Shown one piece after another: positions 10,867-21,985 of a DNA stretch of 64,000 nt. Source of the stretch: Posidonia oceanica (taxonomy: Eukaryota > Streptophyta > Magnoliopsida > Alismatales > Posidoniaceae). The stretch is from assembly GCA_037176725.1 (NCBI GenBank), contig JAZBRS010000075.1, positions 78,556,001 through 78,620,000 on the forward strand, in the 5' to 3' direction. The notes beneath the pieces are model-generated. The model was given only the letters and a program-made list of their open reading frames with translations. It ran no database searches and was not told the DNA's origin. The position numbers were made by a program, and so were the translations under genes. Numbering within the stretch: position 1 is the first letter of the stretch; each line of letters opens with the position of its first letter.

Positions 10867-11793
10867 TAGGGATGCATACGGTTCGGTCAAAATCGGTTAA
10901 TCAAACTGAACTGAATTATTTTTTATGGTTCGATTTGGTTTAGATTTGTTTAATGGTTCAATTAGGTTCTCAAATTTTGAAACTGTTCTTAGTAGTTCGG
11001 TTCTTGGTTCTGGTTCTGGTTAATCAAACCGAATCAAGAATCAATCCATAAATTAATATATTATATATATATAAATATTTTACATCTCCACCCTTCATCT
11101 ACCATTAGATTAAATGGGTTTAAATCTCCACCATTCATCTACCATTAGTTGATAACATATTTTCTTAAAATTACTTTTGATAATGTACTATTATAGGATA
11201 TTTATTGTTTTTACTTGATTTTGTTTGATTCATCTTCAGTATAATTTATTTGAAAATTGAAATAAGTATTCTAAATGGTTGAATGAAGATTGGATTGTTG
11301 ACCCAATAATTCGTTACTGGCTTACACATTTCACTTCATTTTATACAATAGTTGAATGGTTCTGCGCTATCCATTTACATTTATTTATGTAAATGAATGG
11401 TATTCTTGATAAATTAGATTATTAGTTTATAATAGACTAGATTATGATGGCATTCTTGACTATCGTAGACTAATTATAAATCGAGATAATCTTGTTTGGA
11501 TTATAAGTTTATAAAGCTAGAGGCAACATGCATAATGTTCAACCTTTATGGTTGTAAATGATAATCTTGGTTGCAACTCTCACTAATTATTTTTTAATAA
11601 TATTGTTGAATTATGTTTTGATAGACATTTAGATTGAAAACCGAGAATCAAACTGAACTGACCGACTTTTGAACGATTTGGTTCGGTTCGGTTCGATTTT
11701 AAGTACATACATGGTTCGGTTCGATTCCAATATATTTAGAACCGATAAGTACGGTTCGATTTATGATTCTGAACCGAACCATATACACCTCTA
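10867..11793. mobile_element. hAT-like non-autonomous TIR element, second family
   Basis: The left end is TAGGGATGCATACGGTTCGG. The right end in reverse is TAGAGGTGTATATGGTTCGG. Subterminal GGTTCGGTT repeats occur at both ends in opposite orientation. Flanking 8-mers ATCCTGAC (10859-10866) and ATCCTAAT (11794-11801) match at 6 of 8 positions, which fits the hAT superfamily. The AT-rich centre has no coding capacity. It shares the TAGRGRTGYAWAYGG end pattern with the element at 6605-7753, but its subterminal repeats differ. Confidence 0.75.
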
Positions 11794-11801
11794 ATCCTAA
11801 T

Positions 11802-12884
11802 AGGCACACACACATGTACTCAACATCTACCATCCTTGTATATAATCGACAAACCCATGCCTATACATTAAGTTCTGACGTTCTAGAATCTATTCGTCCG
11901 TCTCTTTCCTTTTCGTCTCTATCTATTGATTGGGTAGAACCAAAGGTTGTGTGTATTAGTGTACGTACGTATTAAAGTTTGAACAGCCACGCCTAGTATT
12001 CTGGTTGATCAATCCTCAAGTAAGCCTCCCCCCATGTGCCCAGTCTTATGGGCTTCAACGTCTGCTTAAATTCAATTCTACCTGTGTAAGCCTCATTGGC
12101 TCCACTAAGGACTAGACATATAGGCAAACAAAATCGCATATAAGTAGGCTGAATTCGTACGCAATCTTTTTTTTGTAAATGATAGAAATTCTATTATCAG
12201 AAGTTAGCTATGTGTGTCACAGTTAAATTAACAAAAATATAAGAAGTACTATTCATTCCATATCAGAGAAGTATACATCCAATCACCAAAATAGGTGAAC
12301 AAAACCAAAATAATCAACTATCAACTAACAGAGTCAAAATATAATAAATCAAAGCCGAAGCCATAGAGTATATGGCCAAATAGTTACAGACCCAATATAG
12401 TAAGTGTTATCAAAAAATATATAAAAGTTCATAGAAGACAAATTCAGCTAACTGCTGCATCAGGAATTAGAATATCAGCATCAGCAACCCCAACAGCCGC
12501 CAACGCAACCCCTGCAACATTACCCTACGAAGATGGATTCTGCACTTCTTGAGAGTGATCCCAATCTTGTTGAAGTAAATGAATTACTTGAGTAACCGAC
12601 GAGGCAGCAGACGCATGTCCCACTAAAAAATTTCTAGCCCAATCAGAGTCAAAGTGAAAGATTTGAAAAAACAATGACACAACATTATTCCTATTATAAT
12701 AATTAATTGGGGAGCCCTAGTTGATGTGAATCGATTGCCTTTGTTAGTCACAACTTGGCTACGATTTTGATAAAGTTTCCGCGTTTTAGGTGGTCATGAT
12801 CCCGGATCTCTGTCTCTCTACCACTTTCTGATTCATTACTACATCTTATGCATACGTGTGTGTATATATTTATATATATATATA
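11802..12884. other. Gene-free stretch ending in a (TA)n tract
   Basis: No supported coding frame or RNA. A TA-rich microsatellite at 12871-12884 forms the left border of the next element. Confidence 0.4.
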
Positions 12885-13119
12885 AAGAGTGGTTCAGTTG
12901 TATAACTGTCCTTAAATAATTTAAATGAGCTACTAATTTCGACCATTAGATTTCCTAATTCATGATCTAATTTAATAAATTATTAAAAAAATTGTAATGA
13001 CCATATCAACCCACATACCTCCTCCAACCACTCTCCCCCCATGTGGCCTCTCTCATCTCACCCCTTATCCTCTCTTACATGTCCTTTCATTTCATCCCCC
13101 CTCGCCCCCCCCCCCACAT

Positions 13120-13740
13120 CAATATCAGGAAATTAAAAATCAAACACTAAACATTAGTTTCAATTTAATTTATAGATATTACAATTGAATTAGCTATCGA
13201 TATTATTTCTTATGGTACTTGATTTTTCTTTTGATAGAATGGTTGTTGATATGTCTTCTTTCGGTTTAGGGATAGATTTTATACAAAAAGTTGTAACTTA
13301 GTTGACCTTTACTAACCACTATAAAATTTAGTGTCTGTATAAAATTTCAGTATATCTTCTACTAAAATTCAGTATATGTACAAAAGTTCAGTGTCTACAC
13401 GCATTCAAGAAAACGTTAATGACTCCCTCTACATCAACACCAGACACTGAAATTACAAATTAAACAATGAAAATTAGTTTCAATTTAATTTATTGAAATT
13501 GCTATTGAAATTACTTTATCTATTGAAATTACTACTTATGATACTTGATTTTTCTTTTGATAGGATGGTTGATGATAAATGATAAGCATTATTTTAGTTT
13601 GGGATAAGGTCTTTTAATTACAAGAAGATATGACTTGCTTGATCCTTACTAGTTATTGTAAAATTCAGTGATTGTATATATCTAATATTTTTTACTAAAA
13701 TTCAATACTTGTACAAAAATTCAGTGTCTACACATATTCA
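13120..13740 (+). repeat. Internal tandem duplication of about 305 bp
   Basis: TTAGTTTCAATTTAATTTAT, then TACTTGATTTTTCTTTTGAT and AAATTCAGTGTCTACAC recur in the same order about 305 bp apart (first unit from about 13120, second from about 13430). Copy 2 of the host element has no such duplication, so it arose within copy 1. Confidence 0.65.
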
Positions 13741-13978
13741 AGAAAACTTCCATGACTTTCTCTCAATTTCACCAAAAAACTAATGTTCACATTTAGGATT
13801 AATTGTGTTTACACCTACACAAATAATTGTGTTCACACTTAGAGAATAATTGTGTTCACACCTAGGAAATTATTGTATTCACACTAGTGATGATGAAAGA
13901 GTTAAGATCACTACCTCATATAAACACCAGTTGATCTTCATTAAATGGTCAAATATGTTTGTCCTTAAATTACAAGAA

Positions 13979-14564
13979 GAGGCTGATGTGCGTGTAGGTG
14001 CCTACAGGAATAATCTTGTAGGCAACGTGAGGAGGCAGCGGAGGGGGAGGCACGGGGAGGCGGAGGCGGAGGAGGAGGTGGGGAAGTGCAGTAAACGGAG
14101 GAGGCGGAGGAGCAACGACGGCGGTGGAGGAGGTAGACAGTGCGGTACACGGGGGAGGCCGCTAGTACATAAGGGAGCCTGGAGGAGGGGGAGGAGGAGG
14201 GGCGACAACGACGGCGGCAAAGAGGAGGCCGGGCAGTGTAGTAAATGGAGGAGGCGGAGGAGCAACGACGGCGGCGGAGGAAGCGGATAGTGCGGTACAC
14301 GAGGGAGGCCGTTAGTACACAGGAGAGGCCGGAGGACGGGGAGGAGGAGGGGCGACAACGACGGCGGCAGAGAGGAGGCTGGGGGAGCGACTGAGAGGAG
14401 AAAGAGGAGAAGAAGGGGTGGAGAAGAGGAACATGCTGGAGGAAAAAATCGTGGAAGGAGATCGTGGATTTAGGATTTAATCGTGGCCGCTAAAGTGTTT
14501 CTACGATCAAGATTTTATGTGTTTATAGGAAAAAATCTGGTAGACACGTACACAAACATTATTG
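13979..14564. mobile_element. Nested TIR insertion with 9-bp duplication (MULE-like)
   Basis: TTACAAGAA occurs at 13970-13978 and again at 14565-14573. The related copy at about 23069-23080 has a single uninterrupted version (AAATTGTAAGAATGAGG), which acts as an empty site. The ends are imperfect inverted repeats: TGATGTGCGTGTAGGTG near the left, and the reversed right end TAATGTTTGTGTACGTG, with about 19 of 26 positions matching. Nine-base duplications fit Mutator-like elements. The cargo is GGAGG-rich with no recognisable gene. Confidence 0.7.
14085..14384 (+). repeat. Two tandem copies of a 150-bp GGAGG-rich unit
   Basis: AGTGCAGTAAACGGAGGAGG at 14085 recurs as AGTGTAGTAAATGGAGGAGG at 14235, and the following CGGTACACG...GAGGCCG and GGGGCGACAACGACGGCGGC also recur at the same 150-bp spacing. 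The 146-codon open frame over it is a composition effect. Confidence 0.75.
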
Positions 14565-14991
14565 TTACAAGAATGAGGATATGTTTACAATGGAAGCTAA
14601 TATATATATACATATATGAAGCTTGTGCTAATTACTAATTAACTACGATTTGTTTTTTACGAAAATCAAGCACAAGTGAGGGACCGCTTGCACTATTCTT
14701 GGCATCACTTATTTAATTCCAAACAATGACAACTAACTAAACCATTATGACGGTCTCAGAGATGCATGTGCCATACCATGTATATACGCAGAATCAAGTT
14801 GAGGTGATGCAACACCAGTTACTAGAATTAAAGCCGCAATATTAGCCCATTCCTAGATTAGAAGTTAGAATCATCTTCCCATGTTCGTTTAGAAGGACAA
14901 AGGAACCATACATCATGCACGTATACATCGTTCACATGTGCTGATGTGCATACGTAAAACCAAACGTCCTCGATCTCCATTATTCTCACAT

Positions 14992-14997
14992 TATAAA
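14992..14997 (+). promoter_or_regulatory. Putative TATA box of the P450 gene
   Basis: TATAAA within CACATTATAAATTCC lies 76 bp before the P450 ATG. Transcription about 30 bp downstream would give a leader near 45 nt, ordinary for a plant gene. Confidence 0.55.
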
Positions 14998-15067
14998 TTC
15001 CAACCTACACTATTTCACTCATATTCCATCAATTCATCATTCAAAACCTTTCTTCTTCTTCCCAACA

Positions 15068-16687
15068 ATGGCGGCTGGTTTCGTTCCATTGCTAACCAAC
15101 ACCACCTCCCTTCTTTGGCGATACCCAGAAATCCCAGTAGCGGTGTTCTGCTTGGCTTTCCTCCTCGTGCTCAACCGTCGGCGAGACCCAACACCTACCA
15201 ACTGGCCCATCGTCGGCATGCTCCCGGCCGTCCTCTCCAACCTCCACCGCGTCCAAGAATTTGCCACAGACATCATTAATGACGCCAACGGCTGCACTTT
15301 CCTTTTCAAGGGCGTATGGTTCAGCGGCATGGACCTCCTCATCACTTGCGATCCTGCGAACGTCAACCACATCTTCAACTTCAACTTCGCCAATTACCCG
15401 AAAGGCGACGAGTTCCACGACATCTTCGATATCTTCGGCGAAAGCATCTTCACCGCCGATTACGGCTCGTGGAAGGCGCAACGCCGGATGATGCATGGGC
15501 TCATGGCGGAGCAAAGGTTTCGAAGATATGTCGTGGAGACCAGTTACGACAAGGTGAGGAAAGGGCTTGTTCCTTTGCTCGAACATGTGGCGGAGAAAGG
15601 ACTAGTGATTGACCTGCAAGATGTGTTCCTGAGGTTCACCTTCGATGTCACGTCGATGCTCGTCATGGCGGTCGATCCAGGTTGCCTGTCACCGCTGCTG
15701 CCAGCAGTTCCATATGCCAGAGCCATCGATGACGCCGAGGAGGTCTTGTTCTATCGGCACATCGTGCCGAGACCGTGGTGGAAGCTTACGAGATGGATGG
15801 GAGTCGGGGAAGAGAGAAAGATGGCCGCCGCAAGGGAAACGATAGATGGGTTCATTCACATGCACGTCTCCATGAAGAAAGAGGGGATGAGACGAAAATT
15901 TGTCCAAGAGGACGAAGACAAAGCCCTAGTCGTCGAGCAATCACCAATACCGGACCTTCTTTCCTCGTACTTGGACGGGAAGGCCTTGGAGGATAAGAGG
16001 AAAGGCATCGATATCAGATCCAATGCGTTTCTTAGGGACACTGTTGTAAGTCTGATGTTGGCCGGGAGGGATGCCACCGCAGTGAGCCTCTCGTGGTTCT
16101 TCTGGCTGCTATCGAAGAATCCTCGTGTCGAAGCGAAAATTCTGGAAGAACTAAGAGCAAACCCTGGAGTAGTACTGTGCGATGGTAATAGTAGTACTGG
16201 TGATCAGTACTTCGACCCTCCAGATCTGAGCTCACTTGTTTACTTACACGCAGCTCTAAACGAGACGCTTCGGCTGTACCCACCAATACCATTTGAGCGT
16301 AAAGGGGTGGTTCAACCTGACGTGCTACCAAGTGGTCATGAAGTGTCGCCGAAGTCGAAGATACTTGTGTTCATGTACCCCATGGCGAGAGTGGAAGGTG
16401 TGTGGGGGAAAGATTGCAGAGAGTTCAAGCCAGAGAGATGGGTTTCTGACCATGGCAAGATTCGAAACGAGCCGTCGTACAAATTTATGGCGTTTAATTC
16501 TGGGCCAAGGACCTGTTTGGGGAAGGATACCTCTTTCATGCAGATGAAGGCAGTGGCCGCGACCATACTGTCAAAGTTTGAGATAAATGCCGTTGAAGGT
16601 CATCATGTTGTGCCAAAGAACTCCATCATACTACACATGAAGAATGGGATGAAGGTCAGGGTTAAGAAGAAAGAAATGCTTTTCTGA
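15068..16687 (+). CDS. Cytochrome P450, CYP86 clan, CYP96-like
   Basis: This is a complete, intronless 539-residue P450. The ATG is in a good context (AACAATGGC) and is followed by a membrane anchor (about residues 21-36) and a proline-rich hinge (PTPTNWPIVGMLP, 41-53). I-helix: AGRDATAVSLSWFFWLLSKNP (332 onward). K-helix: ETLR (E399, R402). PERF region: FKPERW (453-458). Heme loop: FNSGPRTCLG with C483 as the iron ligand. The GMLP...NLHRV start and WFFWLLSKNP fit CYP96; CYP86-clan enzymes hydroxylate fatty acids, alkanes and other wax or cutin precursors at the ER. The substrate cannot be told from sequence. It is somewhat longer than the usual 500 or so residues, mostly from a charged loop at about 275-325. 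One oddity: the conserved I-helix Thr is Ala336 (AGRDAT rather than AGRDTT). Confidence 0.93.
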   Translation: MAAGFVPLLTNTTSLLWRYPEIPVAVFCLAFLLVLNRRRDPTPTNWPIVGMLPAVLSNLHRVQEFATDIINDANGCTFLFKGVWFSGMDLLITCDPANVNHIFNFNFANYPKGDEFHDIFDIFGESIFTADYGSWKAQRRMMHGLMAEQRFRRYVVETSYDKVRKGLVPLLEHVAEKGLVIDLQDVFLRFTFDVTSMLVMAVDPGCLSPLLPAVPYARAIDDAEEVLFYRHIVPRPWWKLTRWMGVGEERKMAAARETIDGFIHMHVSMKKEGMRRKFVQEDEDKALVVEQSPIPDLLSSYLDGKALEDKRKGIDIRSNAFLRDTVVSLMLAGRDATAVSLSWFFWLLSKNPRVEAKILEELRANPGVVLCDGNSSTGDQYFDPPDLSSLVYLHAALNETLRLYPPIPFERKGVVQPDVLPSGHEVSPKSKILVFMYPMARVEGVWGKDCREFKPERWVSDHGKIRNEPSYKFMAFNSGPRTCLGKDTSFMQMKAVAATILSKFEINAVEGHHVVPKNSIILHMKNGMKVRVKKKEMLF

Positions 16688-16862
16688 TTAAGTCGTGTGG
16701 ATGTATTATTTCCTACTTATGCTTATTTTAGTCTAAGTGCTCTGCTAGGTCACACTACGTACGTAGTTTAAAAATTCTTCTTATGTATTATTGATGGTTC
16801 CTTGTGAAATTTGGTTTTAATTTGCATCAAGTGTAATTTGATCTTTCTAATTATGCCCAATT

Positions 16863-16868
16863 AATAAA
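16863..16868 (+). terminator. Putative polyadenylation signal of the P450 gene
   Basis: AATAAA lies 176 bp after the stop codon, after a T-rich 3' stretch containing several TGTA-like words. This is a normal position for a plant poly(A) signal. Confidence 0.45.
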
Positions 16869-17439
16869 GAGGTTATGTGATGTTATGTTTCATGTGTAAT
16901 TAATTAACGGAAAGAAAGATATACGATCATATTTCAAATTGTCCCAGTATAAATGGAGCAAAAGTACATATGAGTTTTTCAATACTTTTTTTTTTACGAA
17001 TTACTTCCTACAATTTCCAAGTAATCTTGTAATAGAAGTAAAATAAAAATAAAAATAAAAGAAATATATAACATAGTTGGGTTTATATATTGTTTTCTGG
17101 GTTCTTTCTCAAAAGTAGAAATTATCTTGTCAACGAGTGATCCTGCACATTACAACATTTATAGCGAGAGGAATGCCTCCATGTTCACCGTGCATCACAC
17201 CATTCAAACTCAGATAAAATAAAAGAACCAAGACATATAAAGGAACATGTACTTTCCTTTGATATTTCAATGTATTTACAAAGAGGATATTACCACATGC
17301 TAGTTAAGGTGCAAGGATTTACAAGACTTCCTATATCTAGATAGAATTTGAGTAGCAAGAAGATAAGAGAATATAATTTGACCATATACAACCTAGTTAA
17401 GGTGTATGGGTCTAAGCACGTGCAATATAAGGAGACGAG
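16869..17439. other. Gene-free AT-rich stretch
   Basis: Nothing beyond the P450 3' flank could be recognised. A minus-strand open frame at 17290-17571 is low-complexity overlap with the tandem repeat that follows. Confidence 0.4.
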
Positions 17440-17880
17440 CACCAAAGGTTTGAATAATTCAGAAGTATGCACTTTGGAGTGCACAAATTTGAAGATCTGA
17501 ACTTGGACATGATGAAGTACACTAATTCCAAGGATTTGCAATATGAAGTGCAAAGAGTTCGATGATTTCAAAAGTTGTGCAACATGAAGTGCATGAATTT
17601 AAAGAAAGTTCAATATGTGCAACATAAAGTGCACAGAGTTGAATGATTTCAAAGGCTGTGCAACATGGAGTGCACAGAGTTGGACAGCTTCAAAGGATAT
17701 GGAATATGAAGTGTACAATTAGAGAAGTTCAATTTGTGTAATATAAAATACACAAAGTTAAATGATTTCAAAAGTATGAAACATGAAGTGCACCAAGTTG
17801 GATGATTCAAAAAGTGTGCAATATATAGTGCTCGAGGTTAGGTGATTCTAAGGATGTGCAATATGAAGTTGCACCACATT
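17440..17880 (+). repeat. Degenerate 40-bp tandem repeat array
   Basis: Roughly ten diverged units of about 36-41 bp follow the pattern GTGCAACATGAAGTGCACAG, then AGTTGGATGATTTCAAAAG. Clear unit starts are near 17577, 17617, 17657, 17735, 17776, 17815 and 17855. Divergence between units suggests an old minisatellite. Confidence 0.7.
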
Positions 17881-19495
17881 GGATTTGTATGTTTCCATAA
17901 TATTTTTTATATATTTCTAGTCAACATATGATTTCAGTAAGTTCTAGGCTTAAACTGCAATGTTCAGAAGTTCCTGGCCGGGATTGTGTTTTCATAGTAA
18001 TTCTGGATCAAATCTGCAATTTCGGAAGATTCTGGTACGTCTCCTAATTTCTGTAAATTCTGCATACGAACTGCAAGTTTTCCAGTCATTACGTATTTAT
18101 GTACTGGCATGCCCGATTGGCAGTTTCCCCACAAGTCTTGGACTGCAACTGAGTTTCTGTAAGTTCTGGATTTTCCATTAATTTGCTTTTAGTACTTTGT
18201 TTTCATCTCATTCCTTATTCATTTTCTCTTGTTTTTGTGTAGAATAAAAATATATTAATCTCATGTTATTGTTCTTTATAAAAATCATGAAGAACATAAA
18301 TCATATCACATATTTATCAAGTGATATTTGATGCCGAGTAAAACTAAAGAGACTATCAACCACAATGATAATTATTTTATAGTAATATTTGCCGTATAAT
18401 CTCAAGACATATTGGGTTCATATTCAACGACTTTTGCTCCTGATATCATTCACTAGGTAACCATAAGAGGAGAGGAGTACAGGTCTACGTCGAGCGATAT
18501 GTGTACCAAATATTCTCAAAAGACACATCGACTACGATGTGAATGATTGTATCAATAATAATGTCTGCATAATCTGACAGGCATATTGGTTTTATGTTGT
18601 ACAACCTTTTGTGCTGTGTAATCTCAAGAAGCACATCGATTGTAACAGAAATATGATTGATCAATTAACAAGTACACCATATTTAAATCTCATGAAGCAT
18701 ATCGATCAAACACACAAGAATAAAAAAGGATCCTTGTTCGTGGAGAAACAAGTGCACCATTTGACTGTTATTGTCAGTGATGACGAACACTTGCAGTTAT
18801 TAGTTTCGTTTTGATTATGAGATAGTCATATATGGAAAGCATGAGTCCAGTAATTCTTCCCCTTTCTCTCACTTTTCTCAAACTCTCGTCTCTCCTTCCA
18901 TCTCTCCTCCTTTACTTTTCCTTCTTCAAACCTTTCTTCAATTTCAAAAAGCAATGTATCCCCTTTCAATGGCCGGTCATTTCTTTCTTACATAGGCCTA
19001 AAGGGCTAAATCTTTGCATAAAAAAATATCCCTATTATGGTGGGATTTGATTTTAAATTTTGTTAACAAGCTAGGTTTAGATTTCACAGGCTGGCTGAAC
19101 TCAGGCTGTAACTCCCAGCAAATATGGGCTAGCTTTTTTTCTGACGCCTACTCAATCTGAATCTAACCTGTAGTATAGCACATTGTATAATCTTTATTGA
19201 GGAAGCCCATTATTAATTAAGTTGTTAAAATGTAATTATGTAGACAGTATAAACCAAATCTGATCGAGTGTATTTTACATGGTCGTACACTCGTGCTTGT
19301 ACATTTCTTTCTCTTGTTTGCGCCTGGTATAGAAGTCTTTTACCATGTAAGATGTCAAAATCATGGTCAAGAAGCTACTTCTAGCCAAATGACTTGTAAA
19401 TCTTGTATTTTACCTTTTGTAAACTTCTTCATTAAGCTGAACATGTGATCCTCTTGTAGAAGATGACTTATTTATAAAACAAATCCAGACCAAGC
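17881..19495. other. Repetitive but unclassified stretch
   Basis: At 17950-18180 the words CTGCAA...TTCTGG and TTTCTGTAAGTTCTGG recur four or five times. At 18340-18700, phrases such as ATATTGG..TTCATATT and CTCAAGA..CACATCGA recur. This suggests old LTR-type sequence, but I found no ends and no coding remnants. Confidence 0.35.
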
Positions 19496-20640
19496 ACTGC
19501 TCAGAATGAGAGCAAACACAAGCACAATAGCAACAATCACAAACACAAGCACATTCAATTCTATGAAGTTTCATCCCATTTGGATGTGTAGAATGCAGCC
19601 AACGCTGTGTTCTATGTAAAAAATGCAAGGAAGGCTGCGTTTTACGATTCCCTATAAAGAACCTTTCAATAGAGTACTCAAACGCTTTAAATTTGATAAA
19701 ATTTTATAGAAATATTCCTCACATCCCGTAGTACAATTCTGAAAAGTTTGAACTTTTTTCATTGAATGCATGAAATACAGCGCTTAATATAGAACACATG
19801 AAAGTCTACATTCTATACATGAGAGCTGTTTCAACATCCTTTCCGTTGAACGCAAGATTCTTTGCGTTTAATATAAAACGCGGATGTCTATGCGTTCTAC
19901 ACCTGACAGTTGTATCTTTTTCACAATCACTTTTCTTTTTTGTAATAATTTTGAATTCAAATTATTTTCTTTTAAGGTGATCCCATAAACTACGCGTGGT
20001 CTTAATCAGGCGTCATTATGCTTATTTCACCATTAATAAGGATAATATTCCAATAATCAATGTGGCATGACATTTTTCCATTTCTAGAGGTTGTAGAATG
20101 CAGGATATCTTGTGTTCTACATAGAACACGGGAAATGCTACGTTTTACACATCAGATTTGGAATTTTTCAACTGCAGTTGAATTACCTTGCCATTCTTGG
20201 ATTTCTTGCCTCCTTTAATCCTACCATGCCTCTATAAATATCTGGACACCTCAACCTTGAGAAAAAAAAGAGACACAAAGGGAGGAATTTTAGAGACTTT
20301 GGGGGAGACGGTCTAGAGATCAAATCCACATATTTTAAGTTAGAGAAAGAGAATCTAGAGAGAGATTTTGTGTCAAAAGAGAGTACAGTCCACATCGGTT
20401 CTCCATCGCCATGCCGGTCGTCTCCGACATATTCCTCTCACCCTCTGCTTCCATCAATATCATTTGTGAAGGGAGTTCTTTTTAATATCAAACCCACCAT
20501 ATCCACAAATCTCCCTAAGACGTCTCGAGAGCCAGTGCCAAGCAAATCGAGAGTGGCGATCACAAGTTGACTTCAACATTCGTGGATTGGAGAAATCGAA
20601 CACAAGCAAAAAGGACTCGAGAGGCAAGAAGCAAAACACG
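19496..20640 (+). repeat. LTR-like remnant with TATA box
   Basis: Words such as GTTCTACA..AGAACAC and TGCGTTTTA recur in both orientations from 19560 to 20150. A TATA box (TATAAATA, 20233-20240) follows. After it comes a purine-rich leader (GAGACACAAAGGGAGG, then GAGAAAGAGAATC) of the kind seen at LTR transcription starts. No termini, primer site or coding sequence were identified, so the LTR call is tentative. Confidence 0.35.
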
Positions 20641-20642
20641 CT

Positions 20643-20685
20643 ACACACACACACACACACATACATACATATATATATATATATA
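20643..20685 (+). repeat. (CA)n(CATA)n(TA)n microsatellite
   Basis: A compound microsatellite: CA repeats, then CATA units, then TA repeats. It forms the left border of the element at 20686-22250. Confidence 0.9.
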
Positions 20686-20968
20686 GAGAGTTAATATCAG
20701 GAGAGGCTCGTCCTTACTTTTAGATGATAAGGCCTTTAATCCTATCCGTCTATCATGAAGATCATCTATTAATTAGATTTTAATCAAAACCACAAACCAC
20801 TTTCTAAAACCACCAAAACTTTTCAATTTAAAATTCAAAATCCTTCCCACCTCCATTATTAAAACCTCTCCACCACCCGTCTCCCATCCCATTCCAAAAA
20901 AATACGACGTAGCAACCACCCCACCACTGCCTGTCGCCCTTCATCGCCCTCCCTTCTCGTCGATCACT

Positions 20969-21193
20969 CCCGACGCCCTCCCCCTGTCGTCTGCTGCCGC
21001 CTCCTCCTCCCCTCCCATCTGTGATCCATGGTCCTCCCCCATCTAGTCGCGCCCTCCCCTTCCCACCCCACGCTCCACCTTCCTCTTCCCTTGACGCCCT
21101 CCCCCCTGTTGTCTGTCGCCGCCTCCTCCTCCCCTCTCGTCTGTGATCCACGATTCTCCCCCACCCGGTCGTGCCCTCCCCTTCCCACCCTGC
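20969..21193 (+). repeat. 126-bp C-rich tandem repeat, two units
   Basis: GACGCCCTCCCCCTGTCGTC at 20969 recurs as GACGCCCTCCCCCCTGTTGTC at 21095. The following GCCTCCTCCTCCCC, TCTGTGATCCA and GCCCTCCCCTTCCCACC recur at the same spacing. Partial units continue to about 21480. Long open frames on both strands here are Pro/Ser- or Gly/Arg-rich artefacts. Confidence 0.7.
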
Positions 21194-21501
21194 CCTCCCC
21201 TTCCTCCTGCTGCGGTCCACGGACGTCTCCCCTTCCCACGCCCGCGCAGATCCACCCACTGCGATCTACGATCGCGCCCTCCCCCAATAACAAGGAACCC
21301 TCCGAAGCCACCAAGGCCGCTACCGTCTACCTTCAGCCTCCTCCACCGGCTCCTGTGGTTCCTCTTGTGCCCTGCAGCTTTTGCTGCCATGGTAGCCAGG
21401 GACTGAGCGCCTCCCACTGCGATCTACGGTCGCGCCCTCCCCTAGCCACGCCCGTGTAGATCCTCCTGCTGTGATCCACAGTCGATACCCTTAAACACAG
21501 T

Positions 21502-21520
21502 GCCCCCCCCCCCCCCCCCG
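21502..21520 (+). repeat. Poly(C) run
   Basis: An uninterrupted run of about 18 C. Its exact length is prone to sequencing error. Confidence 0.9.
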
Positions 21521-21796
21521 AATGCCTCCCCTTCCCACCTCTGCACCTCTCTTTCTTCTTCTTTGTCTCCTTTTTTTTTTTCCTCAACCACAACCACAAC
21601 CACAACCACAGGGAGTGGAAGAGGAACTGTGATCCAAGTTTCCTTTTTTTTTTTTAACTTTTTTTCCCCTCAACTACTGCAGGAAGGAGAAGAAAGGGAG
21701 ATCTAGATTTTTTTTTACAGCAATATGCGTCAAAATAGTGATATTGAAACAATGAAAATCTCAAATATTGAAACTAAAACAGGAAAAAATAATAAT

Positions 21797-21985
21797 ACTA
21801 AAACAAAAACAAGAAAGTGTAAAAATAACACTGAAACTAAAATAGGAAAAAATAGTAATACTAAAACAAAAACAAGTAAGTGTAAAAGTAACACTGAAAC
21901 TAAAATAGGAAAAAATAATAACACTAAAACAAAAACAATGAAACGTGAAATTGAAACTAAAACTAAAACTAAAAAACTAAAACGT
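21797..21985 (+). repeat. 63-bp A-rich minisatellite, three units
   Basis: ACTAAAACAAAAACAAG recurs at 21797, 21860 and 21923, exactly 63 bp apart. Because 63 is a multiple of three, it yields an open Lys/Thr/Asn-rich frame of 89 codons (21725-21994), which I do not regard as a gene. Confidence 0.85.

Larger units (their letters stand above)
12885..14599 (+). mobile_element. (TA)n-bordered element, copy 1
   Basis: The left part (GTGGTTCAGTTGTATAACTG, then TGTCCTTAAATAATTTAAATGAG) and the right part (TCAAATATGTTTGTCC, then AGAATGAGGATATG) are both shared with copy 2 at 22273-23110. Both copies sit between (TA)n tracts (here 12871-12884 and 14600-14610). Inside are CAAAATTCAGTGTCTACAC repeats. 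This copy is longer because of an internal duplication (13120-13740) and a nested insertion (13979-14564). The layout resembles rice Micron elements, which are flanked by (TA)n; that link is an inference. Confidence 0.6.

Noticed and set aside
13850..14290. Gly/Arg-rich 146-codon frame and its antisense partners
   Set aside because: It spans the border of a nested insertion and is made of GGAGG repeats.
15092..15586. Antisense and out-of-frame ORFs over the P450
   Set aside because: They are shadows of the GC-rich P450 coding frame.
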